A stretch of DNA of 36,763 nt. Origin: Pinguiococcus pyrenoidosus. Lineage: Eukaryota; Sar; Pinguiophyceae; Pinguiochrysidales; Pinguiochrysidaceae. The position numbers and the translations under genes were made by a program. The notes below the pieces were generated by a model. That model had not been told where the DNA came from and made no database searches. It saw only the letters and a program-made list of their open reading frames with translations. The stretch is from contig JAAMXY010001095.1 of NCBI GenBank assembly GCA_019677205.1, positions 1 through 36,763 of the forward strand, read 5' to 3'. Positions 1 to 9,300 of the stretch are shown one piece after another. How positions within the stretch are numbered: position 1 is the first letter of the stretch; every line of letters begins with the position of its first letter.

Positions 1-2599
1 CAAGGCGCTGCTCCAGGGACCGCACGCGCTCCTCCGAGCCCTTGTGCTCGATGCGAAGTTGGCGCGTCTCCTTCTCAAGAGCTCGGTAGCGATCTTCGGC
101 CTCCTCCTGAGCGTCCCTGGCCGCCTGAAACTGCTCTGCTGATACCGAAGAAGTCGGTGCCTTTGCCCTAGAAGACTGCGCCTGCAGGTCGGCGCGGAGC
201 TGCCTGATCTCCCTCTCCAGCTCGGCCTTTCGAGACTCCACACCCTCCAGGGAGCCGCGCATGGTTTCGAGCTCGTTCACCGAGTGCTGCTTGTCGTGGG
301 CCGCTTGCGCTTGGAGCAAGCGCATCTCCTTCTCGAGTTCCCGGTTGCGCAGGTCCGTTTCCCGCTGTGCCTCGCGAGCAGCTTGCAAGGCTCTCTGGGC
401 GTCGCGGGCTGCTTGCACCGCGGACTGCAGCTGACCGGACGAGGCCGACGACCCGCCCGCCTTGCCCTTCGCGCCGTGCACCTGGGCCGCGCCAAGCTCG
501 ACGCACTTGACGCGCGAGCCAAACTGCAGCGTACACACGGTCTCAGGGACGTCGTCGAGCGCCGGTGATACCTGGATCACCACCAGCGCCTTTCCGTGCC
601 GCTGCAGGCTGTTTGACAGGAGCCAGGTGAGCTTGGAGTTGCGGAAGGGCACGTGGTTGTTTGAGCTGTTGCCGGACGCTTGGGTAACTTTCTGCTTCAC
701 TCGCAGCGCGTTGAAGACGTCGCCGAGCGTGCTCAACGACTTGTTGATCGCCGCGGCTTCTTTCAGATTGTCTCCGGTGGCTCCAGAGCGGCTGACGCGC
801 TCGCTTCCGGCGAGATCCACCAGGACGAGGCGCCCATTCAAGGTCTTGTGCTTGGTCTTCGTCGGATCCACGGGATCTGCAAAGGGTATCCGCGATTCCG
901 TATTGATGAGCAGCACAGAGTGGGACCGGGAGCTCTCTGCGTTGCAGTTCGTGGATGCGATTGCGCGATTCTCCTTCCCCAGGCGCATGGCCCTCTCGAC
1001 GTCCTCCACGTTTGTAGCTTGCTGAACGGTCACATTCTCGATAAAGACCCCATCCGCACCTTGCCGCAAGGACAGTTCCGGATTGTCCGCAGCGTCCGTC
1101 AAGAGATCCCGGACCTTCTCGTTGTAAATCTCTACCATGGAGAAGGACACCTTGATGGAAGCTTCGCCGCTCCTTTGCCGTTCATCTCGGATGCGGAAGA
1201 GCTCATCCAAAGCCCGCGGGTTGATACCACGCTTGTCCGGCAGGCCTTCCATCGTGTACGTCTTCCCCGAGCCGGTTTGCCCGTACGCTAGGATGGCGCT
1301 GTGATATCCGTCAACGACCGAGGTGATCAGCGGCGATACCTCCTTGTAAACGTCCTCCTGGCTCGCGTCCTCTCCGAGGACCGCGTCATACTCAAAGGTC
1401 TTCTTGGAGAGATCATCGGAAATGCTCTGGTGCCTGTCCGTCTGGCTCACTTGCACGTGCGTGCTGTCCTTCTTCACCACCCGTCGATCCGGATCGTCCG
1501 CGGCTGACGCCAAGTCTCCGCGTCTCTGATGGGCGTGAAGCGGCCTGACGCGGCAGATAACGCGGATGTTCCCACGTATCTCGCAAAGTTCGTTGTGCAG
1601 CTTCCTGCGAATCATGCTCTCCTTGCGCAGCGCGGTCTTTGCCTCTTCAAGCTTGCGCTCAGTCTCCATGGTTTTCTCCATGCGCTCGGAGAAGTCGGTA
1701 ACCTGTTCCACCAGGGACGCCCCCAAGCTCGCCATTTCGTCGCCGAACGCGCGAAGATCCCCGGATATTCCTTCCCGGAGATCCTGCATCAGTCGCCTCT
1801 TGCCGTTGGGCTCCTCGGAGGCGTCGTGCTGGTCGTTCGAACGAGGCCGAACCGCCAAAGGCTGGTTGCGCAAGGTTGTCTTCACGGCTTCGAGCCTTCG
1901 TTCCGCCTCCTCGGCGGTGCTCAGCCGATCTGACACGCTTGAGAATGCCTCCACCAGCGACCCGCTCACCGATGCAATGTCCTCTCCGAACGCGCCCAAG
2001 TCGCCAGCGATGGCGTCGCGAATTTCGCCAAAGGTTGGTTTCGGCGGCTCAGGCGAGGCGGGCCTCATCGGCGGACCCGGCGAGAGCATTATTCCTTCCT
2101 CATGCGGGCATGCCGGAGGCTTCATCGGCGTCCCGTGCTCGTCGGCAAAGAGATGGCAAGTCGTCTGGAAGAGGCGAAAGCTTAGAATCGTACTTCGTCG
2201 GCGGGAGATGCCCTACCCCGCACTGGCCAAGCGACGCACCCGGTAGAGCTCCAGAAGGCAGTTGACGACCGGCTTTTCGCGCCTCTCCGTGAGATCGGTG
2301 GCGGAGATGAGGGCATCCTCTGCGACGCCCAGCCTCCTGCATGCGTTTTGGAAGGAGTTGACGTTCTCGGCCAGCTGCCGAAACTTGCCGAGCGAGGTCA
2401 GCATTGCCGGCATCAACGAGTCTTCGCAGTTGCCGTATTTGGTGCGCAGGAGCCGCCCAGCCAGCCCACACAGGAGCATGCCGTCCGACAGGGCGTGGAG
2501 AAAGCTCGCAGAGCTCACGTCCGTGAACGCGGTGCCCATCACTTCGTCCACGAAGGATTGCACCGCAGACAGTCTCCACTTCCACACCAGCTCTGTCAT
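1..2599 (-). CDS. Kinesin-14 motor with N-terminal calponin-homology domain (partial, C-terminus beyond window)
   Basis: This is a microtubule motor whose C-terminus lies beyond base 1. Exons run 2599-2240 and 2164-1, joined in phase 0 across a 75-nt intron (2239-2165, GTGCGT...TTCCAG) that carries an in-frame stop. About 841 residues are visible. Residues 1-120 form a CH domain, the fold used for actin binding. A Ser/Glu-rich helical linker follows, then the class-defining kinesin-14 neck (RRKLHNELCEIRGNIRVICR) near residue 300. The motor then shows the P-loop GQTGSGKT near 414, switch I NAESSRSHS near 527 and switch II LVDLAGSER near 568. A coiled coil begins after about residue 660 and is still open at the window edge. 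The motor is therefore internal, as in plant KCH kinesins, which link actin and microtubules. Minus-end direction is inferred from the neck only. The start is the first Met, directly before the CH fold. Confidence 0.93.
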
Positions 2600-3276
2600 T
2601 TGGCGGCGGACGGGAGAAAGGGGGAAGAGTGAACAGCTCCGTGAGCATATTGAAAACGCGTAAGGAGTGCACCTTGGTATGCACTAGCAGTAGAGAACGA
2701 CACAGCACTGAGAGCGTTTACGCAGAGCGACGCACCTTTTCTCTGGCGCCTTTGAGCACTCATCGCATCGTGAGAAGGGGTGCGAGTGGGAGTCTCGGCA
2801 AACATTCTCCTCAGCGGTGCTCTTCTGCTTCAAGCTCGATCGTCTACCAGTCTCAAAGCTCCTGTTTCATCGAGGTTGCCAAAGCCGGGCGCGCGCTCAG
2901 CGCTGCGGATCCTTCAACAGGAAGAGAACACCGCTTTCGGTGCCAACGCGGGAAACCTAACGAATAAATATTTTGAAACTATACTTTGAGCGGATCGGAG
3001 CTCTGATCATCAATTCTATACAAGTTTGGTGACAAGTGGAAACGTTCTATGACTTCAACCAATGATGATCGACAATTCCGGGAACGATGTGCCAATCGCA
3101 AGAGCGTAAAGTAATTTCAATTTTCGTCCAAGACGCCACTAGCATATTTCGTATTCATATGTACTTTATATTAAGAATTATATTTCAGAGAAACCGATAT
3201 GGTTTCATTTCCCGCCGAATTTACGTGGACGCGCTTAGCGCCACACAAAAGGCGTAAAATAGCTCGCTTCCTCGCC
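2600..3276. other. Intergenic, upstream of the kinesin gene
   Basis: This is the promoter side of the kinesin gene. GC content drops clearly between about 2950 and 3220, with runs of A/T. A CCAAT motif occurs at 3059-3063. I see no convincing open frame, RNA gene or long repeat here. Confidence 0.5.
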
Positions 3277-4137
3277 TCAGTCACTCGTTCCTAGCTCTCG
3301 CTCTGTTCCTGCGGTACTCTCTCTCGGTCGTCGTACCGATGATTTCCCTGGGGCAGATCTGAGATCGGCGAGCCTACGAATTGTGCTCAAAGCTGTCGCC
3401 ATCGACTCTTTGCCACCGTTGACAGCTCTAACCCTGTGGAAGGACCATGTGAAGGACCACGTAGATGTAGCTTTGTGCCTTTCATCTCCTTGGGATGAAG
3501 CGTTGCGTGCAAAGCGTGTACGGCTGCGGAGGAGCTCGTCGAAACGACCATCGGAGCTGCGGAAGCTCGGCAGTCCACGACTTTCAAGCGGAGACTCGCG
3601 CTTGTGCTCCCAGCGCAATGAAGTAATACGCACGCTTGACGGGTTCTGTGCATTTCGAGGAACCTTTTGGTGATTGTGCTGAAAGAGTCGCCAAGGTAAG
3701 ACGTAGTTGTGCTGCTCACGAAGGACGGATGTGCTTTTGGTCGAAGGGAGATGATCCATCTGATTCCTCCAAAACGGAGCGAAGACGACGTTGCTATTCT
3801 GAACTATCTTGAAGAAATCTTCTATTTCTGATCCCACTGACCGTCGCAGAGGTCCTCTGAAGATTCCAGATGTTGAATAATGTCCTGATCTCACAGCTTT
3901 TCCCATCGCTTCTTCCTCAGGTTGCGGAGAAGATCCTAGCACGTCCGTCGATCGAGGAAGTTCTCTGCTGTTCGGCATCCACCTCTTTGCGGATCCGCCT
4001 CGTTGACCCTTTCGCCGCTTCCTTCTCCCGAGCCAGCCGCTCCTGTAAGCGCCGTGAGCGTCCGACGATCTGAAGCCGCCCTGGTGTCTACAATGGATTT
4101 CCCTGGCTGCGTTCCGGGACGGTCTCGTTTCGCGCAT
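3277..4137 (-). CDS. Unassigned open frame, Ser/Arg-rich hypothetical protein
   Basis: I do not recognise this protein. The frame is open for 384 codons if read from the Met at 4431, but that start lies inside the MATE coding exon. The Met at 4137 gives 286 residues and leaves room for the MATE promoter. The product is basic, rich in Ser and Arg, and has no membrane segment or known motif. A short direct repeat (STWSFTWSF) comes from a tandem duplication near 3436-3463. A 384-codon open run in roughly 50% GC sequence is unlikely by chance, and no coding frame on the other strand explains it. Against it, third-position GC in a 20-codon sample is only about 55%, lower than in neighbouring genes. 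It could be a lineage-specific gene, an exon of a larger gene or non-coding. Confidence 0.3.
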   Translation of the reverse strand: MRETRPSRNAAREIHCRHQGGFRSSDAHGAYRSGWLGRRKRRKGQRGGSAKRWMPNSRELPRSTDVLGSSPQPEEEAMGKAVRSGHYSTSGIFRGPLRRSVGSEIEDFFKIVQNSNVVFAPFWRNQMDHLPSTKSTSVLREQHNYVLPWRLFQHNHQKVPRNAQNPSSVRITSLRWEHKRESPLESRGLPSFRSSDGRFDELLRSRTRFARNASSQGDERHKATSTWSFTWSFHRVRAVNGGKESMATALSTIRRLADLRSAPGKSSVRRPRESTAGTERELGTSD

Positions 4138-4191
4138 CTCTTGCGACCGAGATACCTGCGGGTGCGGGGAGGTATCTTTGGTGTCTCTGGG

Positions 4192-4197
4192 TATAAG
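4192..4197 (+). promoter_or_regulatory. TATA-like element upstream of the MATE gene
   Basis: The hexamer TATAAG lies about 150 bp before the MATE start codon, in otherwise GC-rich sequence. Only the position and the motif support it. Confidence 0.2.
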
Positions 4198-4343
4198 TCG
4201 GGTGCCGTTCAGAATTGAAGTTTGAACGAAAATGACAGAAGGAAAACGCCGATCTGCCGAGAGACTTCTGCGCCGCAGTCGCTGTGTGAGGCTTCGTTGG
4301 GCCGGCGCTGCGCAGGGCCAGTCCTGCATGTAGAGGCGGTGGG

Positions 4344-6064
4344 GTGCGTGCAGCGATGTTCCCAATGCGGCGCCTCTTGCTCCTGCTGGCGCTGTTCCGG
4401 CTGTCACAGGCGCGGAGCCTGCGCGCCACACCGCGTCTCCGGAGAGTGTCTCGGGCGCGCGCGGTGGCTGATGCGCCAGAGACGGCCCAGGAGTCGCGAG
4501 AGAGACGGGAGTTCGCGAGGTTGCTGCGCCTCAGCCTGCCCACGCTGGGCTGCACGCTCATGGATCCGGCCTTGAGGCTCATGGACACGGCCTGCGTGGG
4601 CCAGACGGCGGGCGGCGGGGCCCTCGCGCAGGCGGCCTTGGTGCCGTGTACCAATGTGTTGACCTTCGCGTTCGCGGCGCTGTTCGCGGTGGGCCAGAGC
4701 CTCACGAACTTCTTCGCAACGCACCCCTTTGACCCTCTCCGGGCGCCGACGATGACGTCTCCGCCCAATTTGGATGCGAGGAATCGGGACCTGTGCATCG
4801 GGGCGCTGCTGTCCGCCTTCCTGTTCACGGCGGTGGTGGGCACGCTGTCCACGGTGCTCATGTTGAGCCAAACGGCGCCGCTGTTGCAGTTCGTTGGCGC
4901 GTCGGCCGAGATTCTGCCGCTTGCGATGACCTACTTGAGGATCTGCGCCCCTGCGCTGCCCTTCGCAATGCTCACCGCAGTCTTGCAAGGCGCCTTCCTG
5001 GGCCAGCAGAACGCCATGTTGCCTTTGAAGGTATGCAGACGGCCAGGGAAGGGCGACCCGCCCCAGGAGGAAGCAGCCTCGACGCAGGAATGCTCTCCTC
5101 ACGCAGCTCTCTGTCCTTACTTAGATTATTCTCTTGGTTGCGGGGCCCATCAACTTCTTTGGAGACATCGAGTTGACCTTGAGGAGAGACATGGGCATCG
5201 CTGGGGTGGCCATCGCGACCGCAGTTGCGCAAGTCTCTGCGTGCAGCGGCTTCGTGTACTCGTTGACGCAGCAGCCCTGGTGGAGGGCGCGGAAGACGGT
5301 GTACCGACGCCGACCGGCGTGGCGAAGCGCCGTGCGCCTGGATGTGCTCACTCCCCTCCTCAAGGTGGCGGGGGTGCTCATCTTCCGCTCCATTGCGGCC
5401 ATCGCCTCGTACTCGTGCATGTCGTACTTCGCGACGAGGCTGCCCACCAAGGAGCTGGCCGCGCATCAGGTGGCGTTCCAGCTTTGGTGGTTCTTCTCCT
5501 TCGCCGTCGAGCCCTTCTCGACGGCCATCCAGTCCATTGTGGCCAAGGAGTTCAACACCAACCGCTCAGACTGCCAAAGATTCGTCAAGGCGGCCACCAA
5601 GCTGGCCATCCAAGTCAGCCTGGTTCTCGCCACGCTGCAGGCCTTGCTGCTGCAGCCCAGCCTGAACTTCGTGCTCGCGAGGGATGCAGAGGTCCGAAGC
5701 ATCCTGAGCGGCTCCCTGTTCGTCATGTCCGCCCTGTCCCACATCCCGTCTGCCTTGGCCGTCGTCCTGGACGGGTGCGTCATCGCGACGGGAGGCGCGG
5801 CCTACATGCCCCGGATCTTTGCGCTGGCGGTCTCGGCATGTGTGATGACCTTGACACTCACGGCCAAAGCGGGTCTCGGCCTCAACGGGATCTGGCTCGG
5901 TGAGTTGCCTTCTCCTTCTGGCGCAGGCCCCTGTGGCGCGCACTAATCCTCGTCTGTCCGAAGGCCTCCACGCGTTCATGTTCGTCCGCCTCATTGCGCA
6001 CGGAGTCTGGTCCAAGACGGTGTGGGAGCTGCTGCTTGGAAAGCAAGAGACAGAAGCCAAGTGA
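4344..6064 (+). CDS. MATE-family multidrug/organic-acid efflux transporter, leader-bearing
   Basis: This is a membrane antiporter of the MatE fold, about 520 residues, expected to export small organic molecules in exchange for H+ or Na+. Exons are 4344-5030, 5125-5899 and 5964-6064. Introns are 94 nt (GTATGC...CTTAG, phase 0) and 64 nt (GTGAGT...CGAAG, phase 1). The first junction restores the typical MATE run LKIILLVAGPINFFGD, and the last exon adds a final hydrophobic stretch ending ...KQETEAK. About 12 hydrophobic segments are visible. The sequence looks closest to the plant plastid-type MATE group (EDS5/DTX44-47-like). The N-terminus is a strong hydrophobic leader (RRLLLLLALFRLSQA) followed by an Arg/Ala/Ser-rich stretch up to about residue 45. 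That suits a signal peptide, or a bipartite plastid signal in an alga with a secondary plastid. Substrate and location are inference. Mets at codons 5 and 8 are alternative starts. Confidence 0.9.
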
Positions 6065-6366
6065 AGGAAGCATGGCAAGTACAACAAGCACAAGAAGTAC
6101 GAGAAGCACAACAACACCACCAGAACACCCAACGCAACGAGTACAACGCAACGACTACAGGAATTTTAAAGTCTTGATATAAAAACGTCTAGGGAGAGAA
6201 ACCGCAGCATCCACTACTGCATGCCTCACCAACTCTGAAGACGGCAGACACCGAGACAAGTATATACACGGCCATCTCTGGCCCCAAGAGCTCTTGCAGA
6301 CACTGCTTGTGACGCAGCTCGTGGCTCCCTTGGCTATGAACATCGCTATCCCCATCGCTATCAAAT

Positions 6367-9300
6367 TCAGCATGTCTCGTGTCTGTGCAGCTCGGGAAAT
6401 CCTCCCGGGTGCGGCAGCTCGCCTTCCTCGTCCAGCTCATTCGTGACGAACTGCTCCACGTCCTCAAGCGCCGTGGCCTTGCGACGATTCTTGGAGCGCT
6501 TACGCGCGCAAACGACCACGACCGTAGCTAGATTGTTCAAGTCCCTCAGCTTGCGAGCTTGCAGCGCTTGCTGCAGCTCCACCTGCATGGCGATGGCGTC
6601 GCCGTCCCGTTCGTGGACCGCCAGCACGCGCTCGTAGGTGCGCTGCAACTCCTTCAGGCGATTCGTCTCCGCTGCCTGATAATTGGCGGCGTCCTCCAAG
6701 TGCTTCATCACGTTCTGCAGCGTTGAATCCTCGGGGTGGCAGTTGAGCGCGAGTTGTGCTGCGTTCCGAGCCTTCAGCAGACCTTCTGCGTCGCCGGCGC
6801 TCATCCCCGCCAGGCGACTCAGCTCTCGATAGACGCCCCCTTCTCGAAGCTGAAGCTCGGTGTGACTCCCCTCCTCTACAATGCTGCCCCGCTGGACAAC
6901 GCAGATCTTGTCGCTGTCCACCAGCGTCGACAGCCGATGCGCAATCGCGACGCACGTCTTGCCTCGCATCAGCTCGTTGAGCGCAGTCTGGACGCCCTTC
7001 TCGCTCTTCGTATCCAGCGCTGCCGTCGCCTCGTCGAGCAGGAGCAGCTTCGGCTGCTTGACAATGGCGCGGGCGATCGTGAGCCGCTGCTTCTGCCCGC
7101 CGCTGAGGCTCTGCGCGTTGGTGTCCAAGCGGCGAGGCAGGCACTCGACATCGTGCCAAAGCTGAGCGGCGCGCAGCGCGGCCTCCACTTGCTCGTCAGT
7201 GGCTCCCGTGGCGCCCCAAACCACGTTCTGCCGGATGGAGGCGTTGAACACCACCGCCTCCTGGGTGACGACACTGACGACCGACGACAAGAACGAAGGC
7301 GCGTACGCAGTGAGCGGCCTGCCGTCCAGCAGGATGCTGCCCTCCGCCGGGTCGTAGAATCGCTGGAGAAGGTTCAACATCGTGCTCTTGCCACTGCCGC
7401 TCTTGCCCACGAGCCCGATCTTGCTCCCGGCGGGAATGTGCAAGCTGAGGTCTCTTATCACCATCTCGCCGTCCTCGCGCTTCTTGCGAGATCCCGGCTC
7501 CAGCGCCTCGGAGTACGAGAACCAGACGTTCTTGAACTCGATCTCGCCCCGAAGCTCGACGTCGCGGATTCCCTCGAAGAGCTCGATGCTGGGCTTTCGC
7601 TCGAGGAGGACCAGCATGCGCGCGCCGCCGGCCATCCAGTTGTTCCCGTTCTCGTCCTCGCCCTGGAAGAACTGCTCGACGAACCAGAGCATCCTCCAGG
7701 AGAAGCTGTGCGACATGCTGAGGGCGGTCTGCAGATACACCTCCTCCAGCAGGCCTCGACTCACGAGCCGACCCGCGTAGACTACCCCGACCGTCCGCAT
7801 GACGCTCCGGAGGAACCAGATGGCCGGGTACACGTACTTCGACACGGAACGCAGGAAGCTTCCCTTGTTCTCGAAGAGATACTTGCGGTACATCTCCAGC
7901 GAGTACTCCTGCCGATTGTACAAGCGCACCGTCTTGAAGTTTCGCATCGTCTCCCCGGAGATGTCCGCGGTGAAGGAGTTCTCGGAGACATTGGTGAGGT
8001 CTCGGAGGTAGTCCACAAGGCCGTGGCCGAGTCGATAGAGCTCCTGCGAGAGAAAGCCTTGCAGAATCGCATACGTCAGCAGCTCCGGGCTGTAGTTGAG
8101 CATGGTCGCGAGCCCGCCGAAGAAGTACCCCATGGAATCGACGACATCCGGGAACTTGTACGTGAAGAAGTCGCTGACGGCGTCCGTGTCGTCCTCGAGA
8201 ATGCGGAGCAGCGAATCCGCCGAGTGGCGATCGACGTACGGAACTTCGCACTGCAGCAGCTTGGCGAAGACGTCGGCCTTCAAGGTGAGCACAAAGCGCT
8301 TCGACCCGCTACGGATCAGCCACCGTTGGAGGTTCTCCATGACCTCGGTGACGCCAACCAGCACGATCGACAGGCCCGCCGTCCGGGTGAGCTCCTTCAT
8401 GTCCAGTCGCTCCTCGCAGGCCAGCCTCATCAGCCAGAGATGCTCGCGGGCCAAGAGGACCTCGATCGCATTGCACGCGATCGAGACGGCCGAGCCCGCG
8501 ACGATGAAGGACAGAGGACTGTCCAGGAGGCCCGGGCGCTCAGGCTGGCCGAAGAGAACCATCTGCGCCGGCGCCATTCGCCGGGAGAAGCGCTTCACGA
8601 TGGGAATGATGGAGGCATACTTCTTGAGCTTGATCTTCTCCTCATCAGGTGGCTCGGTCGACGGACCGGCGTCCAGCTCGTCGTACAAGAACCGCTGCAT
8701 TTGCCGCACCAGGCGCTCCTGGTGTAGAGCGTGGACTTCGAAGCGAAGGGGGACCTCGGCTTTCACCAATTCTGGGGCAATGACGTCTTGGAATCCGTCG
8801 TCGTAGCGGCCATCTTCCATCCGGACCGGAGGAAACATCCACCGCCAGGCGTTCTCCCACGCGTTCGTGCTCGGGAGAAGAACCTGCTGCAGCTGGTACG
8901 CCGTGGCTCTCTTGAGGCACCTCGCGAAGCGGGCTTTGCAACGGTCGTCATCAAGATGCAGTTGGATCGGCGTGCGAAGGGACGACAAGGACTTCGCCCT
9001 CGGCGACCCCCCGACGCACGAGACGACGCAGAGGCCGTTCAAAAAAGCATCGTTCACCGCGCCTTCCGAGTCGACGGCAATCTGAACGGCGACGTTGGCG
9101 GTACCACCGAAGGCGACAAGACCCGTGCGCTTTGGCACAAAGGGACAAGCCTCGTGACTTGCGAACGTGCTTCGCTCTGGCTGGTCAAATGACTCCGGAT
9201 ACAGGCGGCTGACGACCTTCACTTCTACAGTCGAGGCATCACCGTCTAGTTGACGGTATTCTTCGACGCGAGCAAGGCAGCCCTGGACGCACACGCCGTC

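Noticed and set aside
6736-8727. 663-codon open frame on the plus strand
   Set aside because: It is the antisense shadow of the ABC transporter: high GC at third positions removes stops on the opposite strand. The peptide is Arg/Leu/His-rich with no motif.
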